A stretch of DNA of 64,000 nucleotides from Akanthomyces muscarius (lineage: Eukaryota > Ascomycota > Sordariomycetes > Hypocreales > Cordycipitaceae). The stretch is taken from positions 134,001 to 198,000 of the forward strand of contig NW_026611617.1 in assembly GCF_028009165.1 (NCBI RefSeq), read 5' to 3'. Shown here piece by piece: positions 1 through 10,287 of the stretch. The notes under the pieces were generated by a model. The model was not told the origin of the DNA. It worked only from the letters and a program-made list of their open reading frames with translations, and did not search any database. A program made the position numbers and the translations under genes. Each line of letters starts with the position of its first letter. Position 1 is the first letter of the stretch.

Positions 1-1317
1 GGTCGGGGCACCTGCCTGATTCGGCCGTCCAATAGTATGACCTGGCCCTGGGGCGGCACAATGGAAGTCAATAGACAAGTGAGTAAATCGGAAAGCCCTT
101 TGACCTGGGTCACAAGTACCAGGAACCTGTTCAAACGCTGATCTGTGCCGACCAACGCCGGCGTTTTATGAAGCCCCAGCACTTCTCATCTGATGCGCGC
201 GCCACAAGCGCTTTCTCAACGAGCTCCAACTGGCCAATGACTGCTCTTTGTGTCTTACCCTAGTATGTGAAAAGCCTTATCAGAAGCCCATCACGCGAGG
301 GCGGTTCAAAGGCAGGTTGTGCACGCGCATGCCAACAAAATATCTTCTGGAGAAGGAGCTGGCCAACCCCTGTGGCCGATACCACGGGGCGCACAAGTAG
401 TAGGCTAGCGTGTTATCACGCAAAATGAGAACGAATCCGACACTTGGTATACTCATAAGAACTAGTTATTGGTGATGCTACGCTGAGATTGGCAACTGCT
501 GATAGGGTCAGGTGTCATCTCACACTAGCGAGTTTCGTCAGCAACGTGCGTTAGTTCGGATATGGCGGGACGGTAGACATTAAATTCGGGGAATCTGCAA
601 TTTTTGTTAGACTTGTTATATAAAGCATTGTTGTTTGCCGCTAACTGGAGGATTTAAGGGATCTGCCAGCTCAGCAGCATATTGCGAACTCCGCCTCCAC
701 GCAACGACGGCCAATAGTCTCAACTTCCACTTGCCTAAAATGGCATGTGCCTCGCTTCACTCTCTATGCATGACTATGACTGGGCGACGGCCGCATGGCA
801 CTAAGCCAGTACTGCATAATAAGTCTGGAATGCGGAGCAAACCGTGACAGTTCAATGCCGGGTTTGCTGCGGACAAGCAGGATCAAAACCGTCTAGGTCC
901 AACCCGGAAGCTAATTCGGATTGTTGTCAAGCTAAGCTCACGCAACTCAAGTATCTAGTCATCTCCAGCTAGAGGATAAACTTCATCGTGCCGCTGCGTA
1001 CCCTGCGCCGTATTAAACAGAGTTGCAGCTTAGGTGAAGCAGAGAAAGCGGTCTTCCCAGCTAGCAACTGCAGGCTACTACTTGGAAGTTCGTAGTCTAA
1101 GATTGTAGATTGGCCGAATAAAGGGAGCGCATGTATACAGCGGATGCAACGCTACATACACCGTGTTAGAGAAAGGCCGAGGCCACCATCAAGAGGGGCG
1201 TGATAGCTCGTGATGTGGTGGTGTGCAGAGCGATACCTTCCAGATTGGGAAATAGTAGTACACACACGACTGTGAATAGTCTGGAGCACGCGCGGATGTA
1301 AGTTCCATTGTTCGGCC
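1..1317. other. Intergenic stretch upstream of neprosin-like gene
   Basis: No open frame here shows recognisable protein features or consistent codon bias. It ends in the promoter of the neprosin-like gene. I see no RNA gene or repeat. Confidence 0.5.
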
Positions 1318-1327
1318 GTATATAAAG
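1318..1327 (+). promoter_or_regulatory. TATA box of the neprosin-like gene
   Basis: GTATATAAAG lies about 85 bases before the ATG at 1411, a spacing that suits a short 5' leader. It supports 1411 as the start. The longer open frame from 1327 would begin inside the TATA box without an ATG. Confidence 0.6.
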
Positions 1328-1410
1328 TGAGGCAGGTAGCCCGAGTGCGCCGCAACGAAAGATCGAACAAAGGCGACACACTAGCTCAGCCATTTACTCA
1401 ATTATACACA

Positions 1411-2535
1411 ATGCGCTGGCAAGTTTTAAACGCCGTTGCGGCAACGCTACTTACTAGCACAGCAACTGCCAGCTACGTCCACGATCAGGGTCTCCCTGTA
1501 GAGAAGACCGTCACCCTCGCGGATGGACAGGTCATTGATTGGATCAAGCGAGAGATACAAGGAGAGATTGCACACCCTCCAGCTTCCCTGAACCACGGCG
1601 CGGCTTTCAAAAAGCTCGAGCTTGACCCTTTCAACTCGACCACCCGAGGACCTGCAGGCACAGTACCCATTCCGCGCAGCGACGGCAAGCTCCCCAAGAC
1701 CAAGGTGGCCCCTCCACACAACGTCAACCGCCTCGCCGCTCGCCAGTATGCAAACCAGCACTGGTACTCTTCCTCTTCCCAGTCGGCCAATAGCCACGGA
1801 TCCTCTGCCGCGCTGAGCATGTTCAAAGCCTACGTCGCCAACAGCAACGACTTTTCGCTGCTCCAGACCGCCGTGGCCCACCTCGACGTCCCCAACGTTG
1901 GCATCCAGACCGTCGAGGCCGGCTGGATCAACTACCCGGCGCAGGTGGCCAACCCGCACCTCTTCACCTTTTTCACGACCAACGCGTACCAGAGCTACGG
2001 CGACGGCGTGTCGGGCTGGAACACCGAGTACCGCGGCTGGGTGCAGTACGACAGCTCGTACTACCCGGGCATGGAGCTGGCGCCGCTGTCCGTCGTCGGC
2101 GGCGACCAGCACCAGCTGCAGGTCCAGTACAAGCTCGACAGCGGCAACTGGTGGCTCGCCGTCAACGGCAAGTGGGTGGGCTACTACCCGGCGAGCATGT
2201 TTGTGACGCAGGGCAACGGCGCGGCCGCAACGCTCGCCGACCACGCCAACGCCATTGACTGGTACGGCGAGATCTACCAGTCCGAGGGCCCCATGACGAC
2301 GACGGACATGGGCAGCGGCCACTTTGCGAACGAGGGCTACGGAAACGCGGCGTACATCCGCAACATTCTCATCACGGGCACCGACGACAACGACAGCGAC
2401 TACGACGGCAGCCGGGGCGTGGTCGTCAGCGACGCCAACCGCTACACAATCGATACGCACTTCAAGTCCGGAACGACTTGGGGCAGCTACTTCTTCCTCG
2501 GTGGTCCTGGAGCTGGTGGTGTTATTGGTGGATGA
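1411..2535 (+). CDS. Secreted neprosin-like (DUF239) glutamic peptidase
   Basis: This is a single-exon gene of 374 residues. The first about 20 residues (MRWQVLNAVAATLL...TATA) form a signal peptide, so the product should be secreted. A pro-region follows, and the C-terminal half (about 160-374) matches the neprosin domain: VEAGW with Glu169, a FFTTNAYQ strand, GNWWLAVNGKWVGYYP, GEIYQ with Glu287, and MGSGHFANEGYGNAAY. In the plant enzyme neprosin, two glutamates at equivalent spots form the active site of a proline-directed peptidase; the spacing here (118 residues) is similar. No intron is needed. I chose the start at 1411 from the TATA box and signal peptide. The family call is firm. Peptidase activity is inferred; many fungal members are uncharacterised. 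Confidence 0.85.
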   Translation: MRWQVLNAVAATLLTSTATASYVHDQGLPVEKTVTLADGQVIDWIKREIQGEIAHPPASLNHGAAFKKLELDPFNSTTRGPAGTVPIPRSDGKLPKTKVAPPHNVNRLAARQYANQHWYSSSSQSANSHGSSAALSMFKAYVANSNDFSLLQTAVAHLDVPNVGIQTVEAGWINYPAQVANPHLFTFFTTNAYQSYGDGVSGWNTEYRGWVQYDSSYYPGMELAPLSVVGGDQHQLQVQYKLDSGNWWLAVNGKWVGYYPASMFVTQGNGAAATLADHANAIDWYGEIYQSEGPMTTTDMGSGHFANEGYGNAAYIRNILITGTDDNDSDYDGSRGVVVSDANRYTIDTHFKSGTTWGSYFFLGGPGAGGVIGG

Positions 2536-5390
2536 AGCAGATTCCGTCCGGGGGACGAGCTGGCGCTTCGGTGGAAGGAGTGTCAGATATTATTCTGTAT
2601 ATATGCTTGGTAGTAAATTGTGTAAATATGCCTGATAGTACATATTTTGAGAAATTTCGTCAATTGAAATCCCTTCTATACTGTGACTTTGTTTGGAACA
2701 GGACACCGTATTGCTTTCTCCAGAATATGGAGAGGCCATTGCAAGATGTCGGCTTCTGTGCCAAGTGCAAGTGCTGCATCGGCAAGAAAAAGCAGGACGG
2801 TAGTTTGTAAAGCAAAAGTCATTTACTTCTGCAATGGTTGAGTCTAGCTGTGAGTGCAGTCTCACTCTCAATCAGACAGTATGTCGCTCGTTCTTGTGTC
2901 CACTCGAGTGCCCAAGACGGCGACCAATTGCGCACCCCATGTCAGAGAACCGCTTTGCCCAAAACATTGCAACCATAAACCATTCTAAGGCTTTTTTTTC
3001 TCTTGGGTTTTCTTTCGGGGTTTTTGTTCTTGACTAGTTGCCATGCTTGTGTTGATTGCTAGGCCTGGGCTAGCCAACACTATATTCCGGCTCTGGGTCT
3101 TCACAACTGGCATCACTTGCTCACTCGAAGTCGCACTAGCAAGGGTATGTCTCTGGAAGCAGAAGACTTGGTATTTCAAGGCTTGATTTTTTTTTGTCTT
3201 ACTTTGTTTTATACCATTGATGCCTTTTGGCACGTCATGGTAACTTGTTTGTATTGTAGCCGCTTGTAAAGTGGCCCTTTGGCTACCTCTTCGAAGGTCT
3301 GCCGCGTACGCAATCGAACAAGTGAGGAGATGGCTTTCAACAGTGGCCCATAGAGTTTATCCCTACTCGAATTTATGTAGTATGGTCGAAATGTTACACT
3401 GAGACCTCTGGTCACTCTGTCAGAGTTGATCAGGCCCTCTAGTGCCAGTAGACAGCGGGGCGCGCCGAGTGAGATTTGGCCGAGATGGTGTGGACTAGAT
3501 GCTGGCTGGAACCCGTGACACAAAACCTGCTCATGAAAAGCCGTGGGGAGCCGTGGCCAGTCTAATTCTTCCATTGGGCATGTGCGATAAGTGCGGAATA
3601 CAAAAAGGACGACTGGTTTCGAGGTGTGGTCATCGCCTGGCCCACGCGACAGCGGATGCCGCATTAGTTAAATCTAGACGTGCCATTAGAAGGTGCGCGG
3701 GCGCTCAATGTGCAACTCATTGTGACCAGCCCGAAATGTTCTTGGCCCCCCTACAATGCAGCGTGTTTCAGCAATACGTGTATCTAATCCAAGAAGAACT
3801 ATAGAACCAAGAAGACTACTACCGAGACTTCTACGCAGTAGCTGTATACTTGCCTACAAAGGAAAGTCAGCTTCTACATGCGGGCCTCGGCGCGTCCCAC
3901 ATTCCCCTGCAGTAGTGCTCAGGCGGTGTGCTGAAGCTCAAATGCGGACAGTCAACCAAGCTTTTGGGGCGCCCGTGGGAGAGCCGGCCTTGATGTGGTC
4001 GACATGGGGTAAATAGGCCAAGATGTAACAACAGTCCAAATGACTGCCCGCTTTGATCATGGCTCATGCAGAGCCGTCTGGTCTAGGCAAGGAGTAACAA
4101 CGCCTCGGAGCTCTTTTCGGACCTGTTACATACAGTGCGCCATCCCTCCAAGGTAATCTTCCGACCGCCCGCAGACCACGCGGGGAACGCCACGTACATG
4201 ATAAGAAATCCTGGTCGCGGCCTCGTGGCCGCTCTGGTTCTTACCCCACGGCACATGGATTAAGTAGCTTCCCAATCGGGAAGGTTCAAGTACTCGACTC
4301 TGAACAAGCCTATCCCTCGATCATGCCTTTTGCAGCATAATCTAGACACACCAGTAGTGGGTAACGTTACTCCATGCGGCGCTCTGGAGTTCTATCAATC
4401 TAAATTAGCGGTCCTTGCGCCTCTCCTCCTGCGAGATGCGGCGACCTCAGACATCAAGCCCTACAGTACCAGGCGGCTTTTGGTGAGGCTCCACGATTTA
4501 TCTGTGCTGCATTGCAGCCGGCCTGCAGGCTAATAAGCAGCAAGCGGCAGTGCTTCGATCTTGTGCCACGTGCCGTGCGACCAATATTTTCCGGGGGTGG
4601 TGATGCGGGCCGTGTCGCGGCGGGTGCACGGCATGAACGCGTCCTTCTACGACATGCCATTTGTAGAGCTGGACAGCAGCAACTCTTGGTCGCTCATAAT
4701 GACCATGCCATCTGAATGGGAGGCCAGCCAATGCAGGCACACGCCCGATGGCTTCTCCACCCACGTCAGCGTCTAGCTCCCGTCTCGTCCGTGCACTAAG
4801 TTAGTTAGGCACGCATTGCTCCTTTGGTAACTTGGCGGTGGTGGTGGTCTCGAACGCGCACCAAAGCAAACGACGCAGAAATCGAGTGTCGGCGGCGCTT
4901 TATCGCCGCAAAACGCTGTTCTGGGAAAATGACCAAGCAGTCGGGCTCGGGTACATGCCGCGCCGCTGCTGTCATGCTCGGGGAATGGAAACCGGTAGCA
5001 TTTGACGGCACGCAGGTAGCTAGTCGGAAACCGCCACATCTATCCAATTTCAATCCACGGGTCAAGAAGCCCACTCGCAGTTTCATAGTGTGGTAGTATT
5101 CCCCAGATTGCCTCCCCACAGCAGACTAAGCGACTACCCACGCGATGGTAGCCTCGAGGACGGCCCGGAGCAAAAGAGGATGCCATCTCTACCAGCAGCT
5201 AGTTCCGCGACGACTGTGGACAAGGTAGCAGCACGCAGGTTATGCTCTCAAGTGACAAATTCGCCGCACAAGTAAGCGGTCCAACGTCACATACAAGACC
5301 ATAGTTTGAAACTAGTGGCAGGCGTTCCGCTCGAGATTGTCCGTCATGGTCCATCACGGGCACCGACTGGCATGCTCTGGTCTGGAATGA
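2536..5390. other. Gene-poor 2.8-kb spacer
   Basis: Between the neprosin-like and chitinase genes I find no complete gene. A 72-codon open stretch at 4561-4776 has gene-like composition and is discussed as a finding. T-rich runs occur near 2993-3000 and 3187-3195. Confidence 0.5.
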
Positions 5391-5400
5391 AGATATATAG
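5391..5400 (+). promoter_or_regulatory. TATA-like box of the chitinase gene
   Basis: AGATATATAG lies 108-117 bases before the chitinase ATG at 5508. A pyrimidine-rich leader follows. Confidence 0.45.
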
Positions 5401-5507
5401 CGCGCCAACCCCTCGCTTCTCTACATTCAACCTCCTCACTCAAGCCATTCACAGAAGCACAGTCCTGTATCAATCAGCTCAGACAACAGCCCGCGATTAA
5501 CAACAGT

Positions 5508-6934
5508 ATGGCCTCGTTCAAATCGGTGGCCGCGGCGGCCAGTCTGCTCGCCATGCTCCCCACCGCCATGGCAGGATTCAACCCAGGCTCCAACAAGAAT
5601 ATTGCAGTTTACTGGGGTAAATACATCCAATCCGCGACCGGAGCCGTCAAATTCTAACATTGTTGCAAGGTCAAAACTCGTACAACCAAGGTACCGGCCC
5701 TCTTGCTCAGCAGCGCCTTGGAACCTACTGCGCAAGTAAGTGATTTCCCCGAAGAAGCGCGTCGAGTATAAAATTACATCGATATTAACCTCCCTTTAGA
5801 CACGGACATTAGCGTAAGAATCATCCCCGATAACGGCGCCGGCCATTTCATGGTACTAATTGATGTAGATTATCCCCCTCGCGTTCATGAATGGCATTTC
5901 TCCTCCGATTACCAACTTTGCCAATGCGGGTGATAACTGCACTGCATTCCCTGACAACGGCAACGTTCTGAGCTGCCCCCAGATTGAGTAAGTTTGTCGC
6001 TTGCTTCCGAAGGCCTGAGAGCCAGTTGCGCTGACCGCATCCCTCCAGAGAGGACATCAAAACCTGCCAGAGCAAGTACGGCAAGACGATTCTGCTCTCT
6101 CTCGGTGGAGCTACATACTCCCAGGGCGGATGGTCCAGCTCTGGCCCCGCCGAGTCCGCGGCCCAGATGGTCTGGGACATGTTCGGCCCCGTGCCGTCCG
6201 GCAAGACCATCGACCGCCCCTTTGGCACCGCCGTGGTGGACGGCTTCGACTTTGACTTTGAGAGCAGCGCCAACAACCTCCCCGCGTTCGGCGCCAAGCT
6301 GCGCAGCCTCATGGACGGCGCGGGCGGCAAGAAGTACTACCTGTCGGCGGCGCCGCAGTGCGTCTTCCCCGACGCGGCGGTGGGCGCGGTGCTCGACGCG
6401 GTGCCGTTTGACTTTGTCAACATCCAGTTCTACAACAACTGGTGCGGCGTGTCCAACTTCCAGCCGGGCGCCAGCACGCAAAACGCCTACAACTTTGACG
6501 TCTGGGACAAGTGGGCCAAGGGCAGCAAGAACCCCGGCGTGAAGCTGCTGATCGGCGTCCCGGCCGCGCAGGGCGCCGGCGGCGGCTACACCAACGGCGC
6601 CAAGCTCAAGGCCGCCATCAACTACTCGCAGCAGTTCTCGAGCTTCGGCGGTGTCATGATGTGGGACATGTCGCAGCTCTACTCTAACAGCGGCTTCCTG
6701 AGCGAGGTGCTCTCTGACATTTCGGGCGGCCCGACGACGACGACGCCGCCTGTCACCACGACCACGAGCAGCCCTGGCACCACGCCCCCCACGAGCACCT
6801 CGTCGCCCCCTCCCTCTGGCGGCGGCCTCGACCAGTATGCTCAGTGCGGCGGACAGGGCTACAACGGCCCGACTGTCTGCAAGGCGCCGTGGAAGTGCGT
6901 CAAGCAGAGCCAGTGGTGGTCCGCCTGCAACTAG
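5508..6934 (+). CDS. Secreted GH18 chitinase with CBM1
   Basis: Five exons (5508-5616, 5670-5735, 5800-5813, 5869-5987, 6049-6934) encode 397 residues. Residues 1-22 are a signal peptide ending in AMA. The GH18 barrel begins at GSNKNIAVYWGQNSYNQG. The catalytic motif DGFDFDFE is complete at 167-174, with Glu174 as the proton donor. A Thr/Pro/Ser linker (about 328-362) leads to a C-terminal family 1 carbohydrate-binding module with the usual cysteines and aromatic residues (QCGGQGYNG, CVKQSQWWSACN). The enzyme should hydrolyse chitin outside the cell; a CBM1-bearing fungal GH18 suggests cell-wall remodelling or attack on insect or fungal chitin. Exon 3 is only 14 bases. All introns are GT-AG and the phases close. 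Confidence 0.93.
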
Positions 6935-7858
6935 TGTGTCGGCATGAGCAAGGGTCGGCCAAAAACTTCACGTACATACTTGGCATCTTATTCTTTTCAA
7001 ATGTATATACATTGTCACCAATGCAAATATTTAACCTCGTGTTGATGAGTCAAAGTGACAGTGCGTGATTGACTGACATGGCATGATTTTCCCAAGGACA
7101 GAGCATCGTATCCTCCTCATCTACGGATCTCGGCGTGCATCTACGTACAAGTACAGAAGCCAACGCGCCAGAGTCAGGACATTGCATTGTCATTTCCGGA
7201 TCTCGGCGCAAATCTACGTGCAAGTGATAGACGGCGATCAAAGGAGAAGCGCTAGCGACAGAAAAGTAACCGCCTCAACGGCTGTGTACAAGCGAAATTT
7301 CTGGACGTGGCAGACATTTTACCTCGTATTTTTATTTGTATTTATTTTTTAAGGTTATGGTCCCCTAAAAAAACACAAGTGCAGATCGGCCCCCTGACTA
7401 CGACCATGTGCTCTAAAAATAGGTGCAGAGCCACCGCCACGGTATGCTGATTGGTGCCACCAGCCTCTCCACAGCCACCTTATTCCCCCCCTGCGCCACG
7501 CCAGCGCTCTCCATCTGCAACAGCTGCCGCGTCAACAGTTTGTGGGACGACAATGGGCGGGTTTGCTTCGACCGTTGAAATGCTGCCCAGCCGCCTGACC
7601 TGAACATCCTTCTTCTTGCATTTCGCTGCCGTCGACGACGAACTTTCCTCTTTGATACCCTTTGATACCCTTCGTTTGCCTGGTACCGCTGCTCATCCCG
7701 CGACTTTGACACTCTTCGCTTACGCGCGCACCCAACTCGTCCCCCCCGCTTGCTCGAAACTGCACAAGCTACCAGTATTTGCAGCTACCTGCTATAGACG
7801 ACACTCGCCGGAAGAAGAATCAAAGGATCGATTCTGCAGTCTGAAAGCGCTCGTCAGA
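6935..7858. other. Spacer between chitinase and M50-like genes
   Basis: It holds the chitinase 3' region and the promoter of the next gene. No gene is supported. The pyrimidine-rich stretch before 7859 looks like a 5' leader. Confidence 0.45.
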
Positions 7859-8816
7859 ATGGCTCCGCGCTTGCTGGCGTTCCCGACGCCGCTGTCCTCG
7901 ACGGATCTGCTCAGCAACGCCAAACAGGAGTGGCATCAGCAGCCTCACCTTGTCGGCCGCAACCTGCAGCACCCCAACCACACACAACAAGTAACGCTCG
8001 GCGTCATCGCAGCCTATGTCGTCGTCATTGCTATTCTATGGAATGTTCCCTACATTAAGAACATCCTCTGGCCTTTCAAGGTGAGCCTCCTTCTGCCTGT
8101 CTGCCCCTGACTCTTTGCTTGCGGCAATGCCATCGAGCCGGGCTAGAATCAGCAACAAATCAAGTAGCATGAAACTAACGAATATGCTTCTTCTTCGACA
8201 GATGCTTGTCATTGCTTTCCACGAGTTTGGCCACGCCATCACAGCGGTCTGCACCGGTGGCCGCGTCAAGTCCATCAGCCTCGACCCCAACGAAGGCGGC
8301 GTCACCAAAATGGTCGGCGGCATCAGCGCCATCACGCTCCCCGCAGGCTATCTAGGATCGTCCATCATTGGCGCACTGCTCACCTTTTGCGGCTTCAACA
8401 TTGTCGCATCCAAAATCGCCAGCATCGTGCTGGGTGTCTGCTTCCTCTTGACACTGTGGTGGGGAAAGCGGGACTGGCTGACAGTTTTGACCGTGCTACT
8501 GGCTGTGGCTCTCTTGATCGCGTGCTGGTTCATCAAACACGCCGAAGCGCTGCGATTTGTCGTGCTTTTTATTGGCGTCATGTCCTCACTCTACAGCGTG
8601 TGGGACATTTGTGACGATCTGATCATGCGCAAAGTCAACTCGTCGGATGCGAGTGTCTTTGCGAAGCGATATGGCGGCTCGTCGCAGTGCTGGGGCGTCA
8701 TCTGGTCTATAATTTCTGTCTTGGTCATGGCAGTCGGAATTGTCGCAGGGCTCGCTGCGTTTTCACAGTCATTTGAGCAACAACAGGAGGATTCCAAGCA
8801 CTTTATCCCTACATAA
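7859..8816 (+). CDS. Membrane metalloprotease, peptidase M50B-like
   Basis: Two exons (7859-8080, 8202-8816) encode 278 residues. The zinc motif HEFGH is at 81-85, preceded by a membrane helix (VTLGVIAAYVVVIAILWNV). After it come the conserved EGG and PAGYLGSS patches of the M50B-like family (PF13398 type). Four or five more hydrophobic helices follow. A late acidic patch, DICDD, may supply the third zinc ligand. Site-2-type proteases cut within membranes. The substrate is unknown, and this fungal subgroup is largely uncharacterised. The start at 7859 is the first ATG that gives a cytosolic tail followed by the first helix. The intron (121 nt) has a good GTGAGC donor and a CAG acceptor. Confidence 0.85.
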
Positions 8817-10199
8817 GTCAGGCAGAAAATATGCTAGGGTATGAAAACAAATTTGTTAATGGCTGAATTGTCAAGCGCGTCTACTTTTCATCACATAATT
8901 ATCTGCCAAGGTAAAAAAGCAGCCTTTGTAACACTCGCTCTGTGCCTTCTCATCAACCCGGCCTTCTTTACAGAGCCGACCATAACAGCATCATGACCAG
9001 TTGCGGCCATGCTACAAGTTGCTGAGACAACTTATCGCTAGCTTCCCCCTTTAGAAAGACGATGCTTACAAGGCATAGCTCGCCACGTTCTGCTTTACAT
9101 TTATAGTCATCTATCCGTAGTAAGTGATTTGTGGCTAGCAGTGGTGAGCGGAATAGCCACGCCACTACCTCACGTAGGACCCTACATCCTTATAGCTCCG
9201 TGCTAATAACGCTTTACCTGCTGAGACAGAAACTAGCCAGGATGGAAGGCCTTTTATCTGTCGCCTCCAGTCTACGCCGAAGCCGAAACTACCTACCCTA
9301 TGGGTTTACCAAATCGTAACAGCGACGCTTTAGACGTTGAGGCTGGAATTCGCTGGAACATCAGCCTCCGACCGGTTCAAAGGTCGCCTCGGTTCTACGC
9401 TAAGCCGCCACTACCCACCGTTTTTCTAGAAAGGCACCTATAACCTGCCGTGGATTAGCTGATGCTTGCAAGGGCTCGATCGCCCTCTAGACTCAACGGT
9501 ACACAGCACTATCTCGGCTCACGGCACGAGCTATCCACTCATCGACGAGTTCAACAGGATTGTTGTACGGTGGCTGAGTAGAACGCCCACGGGCGCGCTG
9601 CAACACCAGTAATCAATTACGTACGATGCCTGTGAATATTTAAGAAGCACTGCAGCGGATTGTTTGGTCCCTTCGGCGAACTTGACATGCCGGCGATGCT
9701 ACGTCATTATGTCGCGGTTGCAATATGCGAGAGCGCCACAGTCCACAATGCCACGCATGCATGGCCCTGCTTCGGGCCAGAGCGAGAACCCCTTGCCCAC
9801 GAAACAGAAAGGAATCATGTCGTCTGAGCTGTAGATAAACGTACCAGGCCGCGGTCTATCCTCACATGTCGCGATCGCACAAGTCTGGAAAGCCTGACTA
9901 CAGACCATGGCCCTCGCACAGCCAGAAACGGAAACTGTACTGTGTCTAGGAGCGATTGTTGAACACTTTCAACTTCTCGCCTTCCAACGCCTGGGCTATG
10001 GAATAGTAAGATCTCGGCAGCTGCAGGTGTTTCTCCAAAATTGTCAAGCTAAATGCCATGCCGTGCTATTGATTCGTGGGTAAGAAGGAGAAAAAACGGC
10101 CCAGTTACCATATATGGAAGCTTTGGCTCCTCCATGACGTCGCAAGCAAGCCGGTTAGCCGACGGATCAGCCACCAAGCATCAGCCTCTTCCTGTTGGA
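8817..10199. other. Spacer with diverged short repeats
   Basis: No gene is firmly supported. Degenerate repeated blocks occur at about 9050-9084 / 9424-9484 and 9261-9297 / 9384-9418. A cysteine-rich open frame of 69 codons lies on the minus strand at 9699-9908. Both are treated as findings. Confidence 0.45.
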
Positions 10200-10202
10200 C
10201 AA

Positions 10203-10208
10203 TATATA
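10203..10208 (+). promoter_or_regulatory. TATA box of the PLD-like gene
   Basis: TATATA lies 80-85 bases before the ATG at 10288. If it is the core promoter, the upstream in-frame ATG at 10213 is too close to be transcribed in the main mRNA. Confidence 0.45.
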
Positions 10209-10287
10209 CTTTATGGAGAGCGCGAAAACTAAAGCTCATCGAAAAAGCCTAGACAAGATAAAGTTGTTCTTTCTGTCACTCGCGAAT

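Noticed and set aside
1447..2460. 337-codon open frame antisense to the neprosin-like gene
   Set aside because: Val/Ala/Arg-rich mirror of a GC3-biased gene; no protein family features.
10195..10287. Longer start for the PLD-like protein
   Set aside because: 10195 is a TTG. The ATG at 10213 lies only 5 bases after the TATA box, so 10288 is a better start, though not proven.
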